Assembly (NCBI RefSeq): GCF_029227915.1
Contig: NC_079875.1
Span: 6,946,001-7,006,000, forward strand
Length of the DNA: 60,000 nt
Source: Hydractinia symbiolongicarpus
Lineage: Eukaryota > Cnidaria > Hydrozoa > Anthoathecata > Hydractiniidae
Reading direction: 5' to 3'
In this document: piece after piece, positions 29,701 through 40,708 of the stretch
How the letters are laid out: every line of letters begins with the position of its first letter
How positions within the stretch are numbered: the stretch's first letter is position 1
Made by a program: the position numbers and the translations under genes
The notes under the pieces: generated by a model
Seen by the model: only the letters and a program-made list of their open reading frames with translations
What the model was told of the DNA's origin: nothing
Database searches by the model: none

Positions 29701-32700
29701 TCTGGTACAACTCTTTTAGCGAACATATTTAATTAGATAGCCTGGTTTCTATATTGTAATTAAAATATAAATGTGTTTCGTAATTTTTTTTAAGTAGTGA
29801 AAATAAGTGGAAATTTTATAAAAATTTCCATGAAAAATTCTTAATAAAATTTGGAAAAACGCACGAATATTATTACTAGTATTACTTTTTATTATCATAT
29901 ATTATTTTTGTTATCAATGTTAATGAAAACCAGGTTAAGTTTTCATGCGCACCTGGCTGGACTTCGAAGAAAAATATAAGGGTTGATCTACACTTCATTT
30001 TTTTATTCTAGACCGTAAAGAAGTTACTTAGTGAAAACAAAGAAACCACACTTTCACAGACATTACATTTCATAGTAATGCACCCAAGCCGTATATTGTC
30101 TGTATGCTGAAAAGCGTAGTTGTCTAAAAAGAATATAATATGTTTTGTTGTTGTGGAACCTAGGCCTTACAAAATGTTGTATATATATTTTTAAATATTC
30201 TTTGACTCACATTCAGTAAACGAACTTTTATGTAGATAAAGAACGCATTTTTTTTCGCATATGAAGTAATATTTTATATTTGTTTTGAAAGGTAGAATAA
30301 TAAGCTTACTTGTTTTGAAAAGATTTTATATCCTTGAAATTATTTTGATATCTGCGATGTCTAATGCTTGCTGTCTCTAATACGGTGCGATTTAAACAAA
30401 GAATATTAAAATCTTTATGCAAGGTAATACATTTATTCTCTTCCAGCTTTTCTCCCAGTAAAGTTGTAAACTCCAAACAACACTTGCATTCTTCAACAGT
30501 CATTAACTCGTGTATATCACATTTTTTACACTTACACCAATGTAAGTTTTCTAACCTGCTTGAGTCTAAATCCTCATCTTCGTCGTCGTCTGAAATATCA
30601 TTCGCAGTTTTTGATGAACAAATGTTTTTCAACTGACTTTCAGTATATTCAGGTTCGTTATCATAACACCCTTTGCAAATACTTTCATCTGTTTCAGAAC
30701 TATATATTCGCTATGTTCACTAGCACAACTACTTTTTTCGCTGCTATCCATGACTAAGTGATTTTGAGTCTCGCGGCTCATACGTCATAATTCTGTATGG
30801 TTCACGAGGAACCGTGAATGGAGTACACGGTTAATTTCAGAAAACCTTAGAACTTTAATGGGCTAAAACAGCCTAAATAATGAAAATTAAGAGTTAATTT
30901 TTTTTTCAATAGTTTATTTAGATGTTATACAACGTTCTTAATTTTTTTTTAATAACATTTTTTTTTGACCTTAGTTTCCCTTTAACAATAACTTCAACAT
31001 AATAAAGTAAATTATTATTTTTTATATGGAACACTCCATGTCATTTACTTTAGGGACTGTTTTCACTACGTCATCAAGGAAAGAAGAGGAAGAGTTGTTG
31101 AAAACACTCAATGCTGGAATTATAAAGGAGGGGGAGGGGTCAGACAATTAAAAAAATTTCTTGGCATGTTTGTGTTTTATGGAGTTGTGTTTGGATTTTT
31201 TGTTGCTAATTTACTGTTCTTTTTATCATGGAAAGAGTTAGAACATCCAAATTTTTGTTGAGAATAACACAGCCTTATTATTTTTTCTTCTTTTTTGTTC
31301 GAAAATCCAAATTTTTATTGTGTAAAACTATTTTTTATTAAGTAACTACTCAAGGTAATCATATTACATTGTATTTCCTGGATAAGTATTTTAGGGGGAG
31401 GGGGTATGCTGACATAATTTAGGGGTGTGGCTTACCAAATGATTATGCGTGATAACAGAAGCAGGGGCAATAAATTGATGATGTTAAATAGTCCTGTAAA
31501 AACTTTTGTTGTTGAATGCACATATATGCATAAAAAACTGCTGTATGAATGCACATACATAAAAAAATTGATCAAATATAAATCCTTCAACAACATTGTT
31601 TTTTTCTTTTTGTGGCTTAATACTTACATCATAGTAGTATTTACTACATTTTACATATTTTACTCTCCGAATTTCCTCTTTTTATTTCCTTTGAGTACAT
31701 TAGCCATCAAGAAACCTACATTGATTAAATATGTCAACTTACAGAAATTACAAACATTCCTCTAATATTAGTTTTTAACTGACTAGGTTTTTGGTTTTTT
31801 AAAAATCAAATGTTTTTATCCTCTAAATTGTTGACCAAAGGTTATCCTTTGCGATAATGATATCCACGTTTCCCTTGCAATATGTGGATGTTTGTTTTTG
31901 TTTTTAACTGCTACAGATATTTTACTAACCTAAAGGCTTGCCAAATAATTTTTTCCAAAATTTGAATACTCAAAAAAATTATTGCACTCATTATCACGCA
32001 ATTACTAAGTAAATACGCTATACAATGTTGTGTAGTTTTCATTATTATTTTTTTATTATACTTTCTTAGGTAAAAATTTATACACAAATGAACACGTTGC
32101 AATAAAACTGGTAAGCTTGTTTGTTTTATGCCAATTTAAATTATTTTTTTTGGAAGAAATGTTTTTTTTTATGTCTTTGGAGACTTGGGTCAAATTGCTC
32201 TGGCAGATGGTAGACCAGACATTTTGTTATTGGCAAAAACATTGACAAGGAATAACATGTATTGTCATAAATATTAAAATTCAAATTGCTAATTTGTGAA
32301 TTGCATCAATTGACCTGTAACACCCTAACACTGCTTAACCTTGCATTTTCATGAGTCGTAATGGGAACAACCTTGTGTAGAAGTACCTTAATTAACAAAA
32401 CTTGACAAATGACATGGGCCCAAATTTATTTTTGATAAAGTCATGTTTTCTGTCATGCTAAATAATGCATTATGATTTTTTATAAATATTGGTGTAAAAA
32501 GTGCTGCTTGGAAAGTCATGTTGTGTTATTTATGTGTTGTATTGCAAACCTAATCAGTAGCCTGTGAGTAAATCCACAGTTTCACCAGTCTGTCATATGT
32601 TACATTTTGTGTTTCTGTGGCATTACTTTTTTCTTGTGTGCAGACAGAATACAATTATTAATTATATAAAGAAGTACAGTTTTGTTTATTTCTTCTTATG

Positions 32701-35700
32701 CCACATATGTTTATAATAATCCAATATCATTTAGGAACCATTGAAATCAAGAGCACCACAGTTGCATCTAGAATACAGATTTTACAAAGCACTAGGACAG
32801 TCAGGTTTGTATTTACCAGTGTTTGTTTTGGTGGGTGGGGGTGGGGGAGGGGGTAATACCAGGCTTTATTACTACAAATCACCCTATCACTCCAATATTT
32901 ACCTTAAATTTGCAAAATAAATGTTGTTAGAAAGCTTAGTCTTTTATTTTTAAGAGCAGTGCACATTGTGAAATTCAAGTCATATTTATTTTTTGAAATT
33001 TAAGTTTAGACTCCCATAATAATATACCAGTATCAATTCTAATCGATATGCTGTTCGAATTATACACTTAGAAATAACATGTAGTTGTTTAATAATTATA
33101 AAATTAACTGTTGTTTAAAAAAATTTCCATTTTGTAAAGAAATTTACTTCCTTGAACTTATACTTCCTGGTAACCTCTTGATCGTTATCTTCTGTGTCAT
33201 ATCTATTTTTATACTAACACTGACTGGATATAGGTTACATTCACCTGTGCTTTTTAAGCTGAACTAGACTCGGTTTAGTGTGGTCGCAAGCACATGTATG
33301 TGAGATTTTTTTAAATGATAAAGAACAATATGTTTAGATGGAGTACCACAGGTCTTCTACTTTGGTCCTTGTGGGAAATACAATGCTATGGTCATGGAAT
33401 TGTTGGGACCTAGTCTGGAGGATTTATTTGACTTATGCGATAGACAATTTTCCATGAAGACAGTTTTGATGATCGCCATGCAACTGGTAATATTTTTTGG
33501 TATTTTAGCTTATATTTTTTTCAATAAAAAGTGATATTCTTTTTCAAACAATTTTTTTAAACACTTTTAATGTTAATCACTTTGGTTATTCTACAATAGG
33601 TTTAATACATTTTTAAATGAAGTGATTTCCTGTGTACTTTCTTTTCCTCTGAGTAAAGATAAACAGTGGTAAAACACTAAGGCTTTGTTGCAACTAAAAT
33701 GAGTCATCCACTAAAGTTTACTAGAGTAACATAATCCACAAATTACAGCAACTTAAATAGGGTAACGTCAATTGGTTTGTCTCTTGGTAGCAATGTAACA
33801 GAAAAACAAAACATAGGTTGCCAACTTTTATATAAAACTGACTGGACGGCTCTCCTAGTTTGATATTGTATTTTTATTATTCTTTCCTGATACAACATAT
33901 AGCTCAATTTGAGGTTTTGTTAATGTTTTTTTAACTCTGAAGAAAGTGGTTGTAATTAAGGTCACCTTTGATTAGATTTCTTGTTATTATAATAAAACTT
34001 TCCGTCAGGATAAGAAACAGGATTTTGTATCCTGATTAGCTGAACAAAATATGGGCATTTTTTTAAACACAAATTTTTCAGTTTAATTGAAAAGTTTTTA
34101 TGTTGAAAATTGATTTTTTCCTTACTTACTTTGAAGCTTTTGTACATCAACCTAATGTTGTAAAGTGTGTGACTAAGGTGATGTTACCTTAAACAAAGAT
34201 TTATACCTTCTTGTTTGTGTCTAGATCCGTCGCTTGGAATACGTACATTCAAAGCATATGATATATAGAGATATTAAACCAGAAAATTTTTTAATCGGAC
34301 GTCGACAAAATGGCACTGAAAAGTTAATTTTTATAATAGACTTTGGTTTAGCAAAGGAATATATAGACCCCGAAACTAAAAAACATATACCTTACCGTGA
34401 ACACAAAAGTTTGACTGGAACTGCAAGATACATGAGCATAAACACGCATTTGGGAAAAGGTAGGTTGAAACACAAAGAATTACATTTGTTGTGTGGTATG
34501 GAAAAATGTAAGATGTAGTATTCAGAAGAGAATTTACTGTATGTTGTCTGTAAAAGAGAAAGTAGATATTTAGCAAACTAGACATGTATTGTGATGTCAA
34601 TACATAAAAATAGTAACTTGAAAGTAAATAAATCCACTGAATTGTGCTCACAACTTTGAGGCCAAATAACTTAGAAATGGTTAGTAGGATCAGTAGTTTC
34701 ACTCCCACATGGGACTGGATTGGGCAATTTCCCCAAAGCTAGACCAACCAACCTGTTTTAGAACCTTTAAACCCTACTATGCAAGCTTCACAAAGTAAAA
34801 TGAAAAAATTAAGAAATTTCTGAAAAACATTTTTTGTGTATGAGCCAACTGATAACCTTAAAAATCCTTTAAAACCTAATATCGTCGTAATAGTTCCTCT
34901 AAAGCGTGTTATTCCATACATTATTTTGATCAACATTTCAAGCTTAATGCAGCAGAATCACAAATTTCTGTTCTATGGTTGGACAGGTTGTTAATGATGT
35001 CATCAAAATATTTTCCTGTAACTATTCCCATTCCTAAATAAGTGGATTTTTTCACTAATGACATGGATTATTCACTAATTTATTAATATTTTATTACTTC
35101 GTTACGGGCCTTTGTATAATAACAGTTAAACAAATATTTTAAATGGTTTTGTGGTTGATATTGCTCATCTTTAAAGTAAAAATTGTTTTATAAAATTCAA
35201 TGAAATATGATGGGTAGAAGTGTTAATATAAAAAAATACATAGTTTAATTTAGAAGAGTGAAGATATTCCATTAAGAATTATAAAAATCACAAATAACAC
35301 TAAAGGTGTTAGTAAAAATTATAAATTAGTAAATAATAAATAAGGAAGGATAGAAATTTCTGTGAAATTATTTTTTAAAAGGAAGAATGAAACTGAGAAT
35401 TTTTTAAAAATTAAGATGATATAAAATATTAAAAAAATTGCCATAACTTTTTGGTGCTTGCATTGATCATAATAAATATTAATTGTACTTTTTGTAGTTT
35501 TGCTCTGATCACCACTTTTTTGCTTTTACAAATTTACGTAAAGCCTTTTTTAAAATTGTCTTCAATTTTTTTTTTGAAATATTATGGAATCTTTTACAAA
35601 GCTGTGGTAACTTTTTTTTGATATGTAACTGTTCCATTGATTCTTTAAATAAAGTCTGCTACTATTTCGGTATAAAAGATAAGCCAAGATTGAAATCAAA

Positions 35701-38700
35701 TTTTCATGTTTTCACACCCTGAAAATCTAGAATCTGTTATCGGAGAAGGGTATTTTATTATTAATGAAAAACTTATTTATGCAATAATATCTTTATCAAC
35801 AGTAAAATATAACAGGGATATTTGTTTGTTTAAATCTAAGTCTGCATTTGCAAAGATTTTTCTTAAAATTTTTTTCTGTTATGCTAACCTTAAACTTAAA
35901 TTTTAGTGGGTTGTTATTTGTGCATGTAATTTCAGGTAATTGTTCATGCTTTAAAACTCACTAATCATCTCAATGTGAAACATATTTGTGAAAGAGTTTT
36001 TGAGGTGATAAATGTTGTTGGACTAGAGCTTAAAATGTCTTTTTTTTTTATTCTGAAGATTTTTTATTTAATTATTATTAAATTTACTTCTGCTCGATAA
36101 ATTATGATATTTTAAGGAATAAAAAATATTAATTAAAATTCAGGCAAAATTACACTTGTTTGCTCATCCCAGGCCTCTCAAATATTTGCTGAATTAAGGT
36201 CTGCATGCCTGTTTTTCATTTCCTAACCCTTACACTATGGGTCATCTAGATCATCTACAATGTCATCAATTAAAAATCTGGAAAAAACAGCCCGCGGCTG
36301 GAGAGCCATCTTTTTCTTGGCCACCAATTGCAATTCATTTTAAAAAGCTAATTTTCCAAAACGGGTACATATTCTAAAGTATTGTTTAAATTTTTCGACT
36401 AGTTAGAGCAACTTTGTATTGTGTCAACCAATTGAGACGTGTGAACACGAAGTTGAAAGCAAATTTCTCAAGTTGATACCTGCTTTTAACCAGTTAAAAA
36501 AATTGTGCAATGGGAAACCTTTTAACAAGTTTTAACAAGGAACCCTTATTGTCCTTGGTTAGCCTATTTGATGTATGGAATTAAAACTGTTTTTAAACTT
36601 TAAAAAACTTTACTGGCAAATGTGTGTTAAGATAAGATTTTTAGCTGTGGCTGTAGCGAAAAGTAAAATGTAGATAAAAGTTTTGAAATTGTTGTGTTAT
36701 AACATCAAGTCATATTTAATGTAATTTTTTGAAATTGCTAAAATAGATGTAGTATATTAGTAATCCTAGGTTTACTTTTCAATGAATTTTACAACGTTGC
36801 AGGGCTGTTTACACATAAATGTTTCAATTTTAAGTTGAAGCAACTTGTTACTTTAACTAGTTAAATCGTGTAAATGCTGCCTAAGGGTTGTAATTAAGAA
36901 ATCAATGCATTGTGCAACAGAAAAGGTTTTGCACTAATCAATTCACTATTATAGTGAATTAATTAGTCAAGACGTTCCTATCTTGCACAAAGTACCTTTA
37001 TATATGTAACTTTTGTATATCTATATAACTTTTGAAAAAAAATCGAGATTTATAATCCGGACCAAAATCTTTGGGAAAACTATCAATAATTAGGTTAACC
37101 TGCTTTTCCATTGTTGTGTTTACTGAAAGTATGTAAAACATTGTCATCTTAGGGGCTAGGACAATGTTAATAAAGTAATCAAAGCGATGCAATCTACTAA
37201 GAAAGATTCATCTAACTTTAACAAAGTTTAATTTACTGTAATTAATTTTTTATTATCTTTCTAGAACAAAGTCGTCGAGATGATTTAGAAGCCTTAGGAC
37301 ACATGTTTATGTACTTCTTGAGAGGTAGTTTACCATGGCAAGGACTAAAGGCTGATACGTTAAAGGAAAGATACCAAAAAATAGGCGACACAAAACGATC
37401 AACGCCTATCGAAGTGTTATGCGAAAGCTTCCCAGGTGAGTTGAAATCAAAAAAATTTCAAAACTTTGTCACTCATTTGCACTTGTTTACTTCTAGTCTA
37501 AAGAGATTCGAAATACTTAGTGTGTTTGGTTACTGTGGTGTCGGCATCTTTATATTTGAATTTATGAAGTCAAAATGTTTTATCACTTTTTAGAAGAATG
37601 GGCTACATACTTGAGATACGTTAGAAGATTGGATTTTTTTGAAACACCTGATTATGACTACCTGTATGGACTTTTTCGAAACCTCTATGATAAAAAAGGT
37701 TATCATGACAATGGAGAGTTCGATTGGACCCACAAGACAATTGTATGTAGTCTCTAATCATTTTACCTAGGGATGCCACGCCTTCAAAAATTCCTTATTA
37801 AGTCTCCTGAAAACTCCTCTGTTTTAAGCAGTTTTTCTTCAAAGGTGGATGTTTTACCAACTTAAATCTCATAAATTTTAGTTTTACAAGAACTATATTT
37901 TTGTACAGAAATAATTTGTTTTTCACTTATGGGCTCAATTTTTTTTTTTAATTACCTCATTGTTTTTGGAAAAATATAATAATCTCATTTTTCTCATTTT
38001 TCTCACTTTTTTTTTTTTTTATGAAAATACGCTCGTCTTCTCAAAAAACCTGAAAATGATAAGTCGTCGAATCTTCTCAAATTTGCCCTACAATTGAACA
38101 TGAACCCATGAATATTTTTAAAAATTTAATTTTTAAAAGTACTTCATTGAAACTTTTTTGCTTTGTAAAAGCTATGTTAAATTTCTTGTTTTCTCAGAAA
38201 CTTCGTATAAGTTAACTTTTCTGTTGGTAATGGTTTACATGACAAGTTGGCTAGAAAAATGCGCCGCAACCTTTATACTGTTAAAAAAAACAATGTATGA
38301 TTATTTTACTTGGGAATAATTGATATAGATGGCTTATTCGATAAAAATTATTATGTTTAGCCGACGCCAGTTGAAAAGACTCCCAGCACCAATCTAAAAA
38401 TTCCTGCAGTAAGTACAATCAATATTGTTAACCAACGTTATATCAGACTAGTCGATGGCCCGTTCGAACCCGTGGCTTTTTACCGGGCTATCGACTAGTC
38501 CTTCTTATACCGCATTACGTGCGTCTCGCTACTTGCAATGCTGCGTGACAGACGTATTAAAATATAAATTTTAAATTGCCAATAAGTAGAAAAAAATAGG
38601 AACTAGTGTATTTGAAAACCTTATTTTTTTTTCTATTCTAAAGAAATCTATTTGCAGCGAAGTAGTGGTAGATTTAAGTCTTTTGTTTTTTAATATATTT

Positions 38701-40322
38701 TCCACCAATCACAACATGTTTCTATGTAAGAAAAACTTACTTACCCAATTTTTCGACAAAAGGATTCAGTTCCTTGGAGTATTCCTAATTTTTCTCTTAA
38801 ACAGACTTTTTCTAATAGTTGACTTTAGAAATACAGGTTTAAAAGAAGGCTCTTGTAAGGTTTCTTACGTTTTTAAAGAGGGATATCTATACGGGGAGCA
38901 AAAAAGTAGATATATTACTGTTAAAAAATGTCTACTATGGACAGAATTGTCAGTACTTGGAAATGCAGCAAATTCCTTAAAAGCTGCAAAAGTTGCTAAA
39001 AAATAATCTTGTCATCCTTCCTGTGCATATGAATGTTTTAAATGAAGACTAAATTCCAGGCTTCATAAGAAGTTTGATTCTCTTCTTGTTTGCTGTGTAC
39101 ATAGCCTGTCAGTTGAACACTAATTGGTAAAAAGGTATTCTATTTATTTTTATTTAGAAAACTGATTTAACGCCTGGTGGTGAACGAGGAATGTCAGGAT
39201 CTGTGGTGGCGGTCAAAGATCAAACTACTATAAACGCGAGTAAACCGGAAGTAGATGTTGTTAGCGAAACGAAGTAAGTCATTTGTATCACTACGACATC
39301 TTCCCCAAATATAATAGTAATACCTGTCTCTATTAAATGTTTTATTCTGTAGACAAAAAGGAGTTTTTTAATTTATGATGAAAATGTAGATGTAAAATAC
39401 GGGTATTCGAATTTATTAGTTTTTTAGCAGTGGCTCAGTCTTTATTTAACGCCCGTCTTTAATAAACGCCCCATAGAAGTCTTAAACATTAAATAAACGT
39501 CCAGGGCGTTTATTAGAGTTTTTACAGTAATTGCATTTTGTTCGTCATCAGTGATAAACGCACTGTCAAAAACTCTGTTAGTTTCTGCTTTTATGTTTTT
39601 CTTGTCTTGTATGTTGTATGATACACAAAAATACAATTCATTACCTTTTTTTTGTCAGTCAAAATTATATGTAAGCTTAGATAAAAAGAAAGCGAAAAAA
39701 AAAGAGTTTGCAAAAATTAGACTTTCCAAGCTGTTTTATCATAAACGTCGGAGGATCTTGCATGATGCAGATTCTAAAATTGTTTTTTTATCATACTCCA
39801 TTATGTGGAGAATCAGTGCTCAAAAATTTAACCATCTCTTCATCTTTTCTAAAGCCCTATTGAACTTGTTTTCAATGCTTTTTTATTATGTGGTTCGCAA
39901 TTTTAATAAGTCTGTGCAAACAAAGTTCCTTGTCATCACTACACAACATATTCATTATTGCCTATTTTTAAAAATTCTTGTTTAGGTTTTTCAGTTACTG
40001 TGTAGACGGTAAAAAGCGCTTTAAACAACTCTAGATTATAGCTTTGAAGTGAATAATCAAATGCATAATTCGCAGAAAACTAACAATCCGTTCTAAGTGG
40101 ACGAAATATCTATTGCGCATGCTTGTATTGTTACCGTCTGTACCGTGAAATGTTTATTCCATAAGTTGACATTTGCTCAATTTTACTTCCATTTTATGTA
40201 TCTGTTTATTTGTTTATTTGTCCTAATATTTATTTATTTGTTTGTTTATTTGTTTTGTTATTTAATTTAGATGCTGTTGTTTCTTCAAGCGCAGAAAGTC
40301 AAATGCCAGGCATAAAAAGTGA
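26757..40322 (+). CDS. CSNK1G: Casein kinase 1 gamma (membrane-anchored serine/threonine kinase), complete
   Basis: Exons: 26757-26958, 32070-32110, 32735-32804, 33338-33486, 34225-34459, 37265-37435, 37594-37742, 38361-38408, 39158-39273, 40271-40322. All borders are GT/AG and phases join to 410 residues. The N-terminus is low-complexity and Ser/Gly-rich, then [26 protein letters not shown] matches the gamma subfamily. Key residues are glycine loop 57-64, lysine 80, YRDIKPEN (168-175) and DFG (193-195). The family substrate-binding stretch [16 protein letters not shown] is intact. The last exon encodes [10 protein letters not shown] at 394-403, the palmitoylation-type anchor that keeps CK1 gamma at the plasma membrane, where vertebrate members phosphorylate LRP6 in Wnt signalling. 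Vertebrates have three gamma genes, so the paralogue number is left open. The start is the first ATG of the open exon; no better upstream ATG was seen. Confidence 0.95.
27985..28220 (-). mobile_element. tRNA-derived SINE, minus-strand copy with internal deletion
   Basis: Read on the minus strand it shows GGTGCTGTAGATTA, then GGGCAAGTGAATGTTAC, then AACCCCAGCCATGTAAGG, then CTGTAGGCCCATGGATG, matching the full copy at 17542-17880. The 3' portion containing CCCCTCCTGGAAAT is deleted, but the end GCACAGTTATTTATCTATT retains the TATC-type tail. The B box region is also lost. Confidence 0.75.
28726..28759. repeat. Perfect 15-bp hairpin
   Basis: AAATATGATGTACAC and its exact reverse complement are separated by CTCA. 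It lies about 210 bp before the transposon at 28972, in the same intron. No function is evident. Confidence 0.8.
29273..29689 (+). CDS. THAP-type zinc-finger DNA-binding protein encoded by the transposon
   Basis: The protein is 138 residues if translated to the TAA at 29687-29689. It starts MPSCLAYGC, and the C2CH zinc ligands of a THAP domain are all present: Cys4, Cys9, Cys62 and His65. The invariant Pro26 and Trp40 and the closing AVPTIF motif (93-98) are also there, followed by a basic stretch. THAP domains bind DNA in a sequence-specific way, and in P elements they recognise the transposon ends. The ATG at 29273 is chosen because it gives the canonical start of the domain. A GTGAGT donor at 29663, after 130 codons, may splice to a further exon; an open 33-codon candidate at 30012-30110 fits the phase but overlaps the opposite gene. 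Standing alone, the protein lacks any catalytic domain. Confidence 0.85.
   Translation: MPSCLAYGCSQTTGRVTAKKSFFMIPKPVNTTEKLRAAQWLHNIGTGLNVETFPFGKNKVVCEDHFHPDCIKDDLKGRLTGIPSKRKELLCGAVPTIFKHKIYEFINMDGTTVLKRDSSLKRKMQEECLHVSYKNHVF
30063..30751 (-). pseudogene. P2X7-receptor-type cytoplasmic zinc-binding domain protein, frame-broken
   Basis: The conserved frame (30632 down to 30310) encodes an acidic stretch [13 protein letters not shown], then WCKCKKC, then [11 protein letters not shown], then [14 protein letters not shown]. This is the cysteine pattern of the cytoplasmic ballast of P2X7 receptors and of the many stand-alone proteins in fish and invertebrates that carry this domain. A GTAAGC donor at 30309 joins in phase to an exon at 30123-30063 encoding [17 protein letters not shown], the AYRQ(F/Y)..W block expected next, followed by a stop earlier than usual. 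Upstream, EPEYTES fits the family, but the ATG at 30751 ([16 protein letters not shown]) is one frame away. The shift lies at a TATATA run near 30701-30707. In this copy it is therefore broken unless an unseen small intron or a sequencing error explains it. Confidence 0.65.
32833..32853 (+). other. G-rich tract with quadruplex-forming pattern
   Basis: Four runs of at least three G separated by single bases (GGGTGGGGGTGGGGGAGGGGG) lie about 28 nt after the donor of the third casein kinase exon, on the transcribed strand. G-rich tracts next to donors can act as intronic splicing enhancers. Confidence 0.6.
34460..37264 (+). other. Long intron of the casein kinase gene
   Basis: This 2.8-kb intron lies between the substrate-binding exon and [12 protein letters not shown]. 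It is AT-rich. An inverted pair AATTCACTA/TAGTGAATT lies at about 36940-36960. No coding sequence or intact mobile element was recognised. Confidence 0.5.
38446..38500. repeat. 17-bp inverted repeat with 21-nt loop
   Basis: GACTAGTCGATGGCCCG and CGGGCTATCGACTAGTC pair with one mismatch around a loop containing TTCGAACCCGTGG. It lies just after the 48-bp casein kinase exon. ACTAGTCGATAAGGCT near 1236 resembles one arm, suggesting a dispersed hairpin element. Confidence 0.75.
39425..39532 (+). mobile_element. Relic of a pogo-type MITE in a casein kinase intron
   Basis: TTTAACGCCCG, AATAAACGCCCC and CCAGGGCGTTTATTAGAG followed by TTTTTACAGTA match the subterminal repeats and a degenerate right end (GGAGATTTACGGTA) of the element at 21541-22417. 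The left end is not identifiable. Confidence 0.55.
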
Positions 40323-40522
40323 CAAAAATTTCAACTGCTTTTATCTACGTAATTTTTTAAATAAGAACAAATCAAGCAAGATTGTTTTTGCTTGGGTTAT
40401 CGAGTCACAATTGTCAGTACATGATCTGTACAGTAGAGACTTCGGATGTGAATAGATCGTTACAGAAAATCGTTCTGTTTTGATACGCCGATAGACAATG
40501 TAGATGGGTTGGCGATTTGTTT

Positions 40523-40708
40523 GGCTTCGTCCAATGGGAAAAGCGATTTATCAGGCGTTGTCCAATCAGATAACAGATTAGGCAGGCTTCGTCCAACACG
40601 AAAAGCGATTTATCAAGTTTCTACCAATCAGAAAAGCGTTGTATCAGGCTTCGTCCAATAGGAAAAGGGATTTAGCAAGTTTTCACCAATCAGTAAAGCG
40701 ATTTGACT
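40523..40708 (+). repeat. Six tandem copies of a 31-bp unit containing CCAAT
   Basis: The unit is close to GGCTTCGTCCAATGGGAAAAG plus CGATTTATCA. Odd copies read CTTCGTCCAA, even copies read TTTCYACCAATCAG, so the array is three dimers of 62 bp. Five of the six copies keep CCAAT. It begins 200 bp after the casein kinase stop codon. Confidence 0.85.

Larger units (their letters stand above)
28972..30981. mobile_element. 2010-bp DNA transposon with 19-bp inverted ends, 8-bp target duplication and two convergent genes
   Basis: The left end starts AGGGAAACTAAGGTCAAAA at 28972 and the right end is its exact reverse complement, ending at 30981. The octamer TTAACAAT is present immediately outside both ends (28964-28971 and 30982-30989). 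Inside are a plus-strand THAP-domain gene starting at 29273 and a minus-strand gene for a P2X7-type cytoplasmic zinc-binding domain starting near 30751; their 3' ends meet near 30100. An 8-bp duplication is typical of P-element and hAT transposons, and THAP is the DNA-binding domain of P-element transposase, so a P-like origin is plausible. No catalytic domain is seen, so mobility would need a transposase in trans. AT-rich tracts border both ends. The insertion interrupts only intron sequence. Confidence 0.85.
26959..32069 (+). other. First intron of the casein kinase gene, 5.1 kb, with two mobile elements
   Basis: It begins with GTAAGT and ends TTTCTTAG. It holds a minus-strand SINE copy (27985-28220), a perfect hairpin (28726-28759) and a complete DNA transposon (28972-30981). 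The remainder is AT-rich. G-rich tracts such as GGAGGGGGAGGGG occur near 31125 and GGGGGAGGGGG near 31395. No additional kinase exon is needed: exon 1 joins exon 2 in phase at [16 protein letters not shown]. Confidence 0.7.

Noticed and set aside
30012-30110. Second exon of the THAP gene
   Set aside because: The phase fits the GTGAGT donor at 29663, but the opposite strand there encodes the conserved AYRQY block of the P2X7-type protein, so the plus-strand reading is probably incidental.
28972-30981. Intact P-element transposase
   Set aside because: Only the THAP domain is present. No catalytic or GTP-binding region is visible between the ends, so a P-type assignment remains inference from THAP plus the 8-bp duplication.
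38665-39006. 113-codon plus-strand frame in a casein kinase intron
   Set aside because: No domain, AT-driven composition, and the flanking exons join in phase without it.
39551-39985. 144-codon plus-strand frame in the last casein kinase intron
   Set aside because: Hydrophobic and lysine-rich composition expected from AT-rich DNA, no recognisable domain, and adjacent to a MITE relic. It could be transposon debris, but nothing supports a call.
40523-40708. CRISPR-like regular repeats
   Set aside because: The units are directly tandem with no unique spacers, and the genome is animal.
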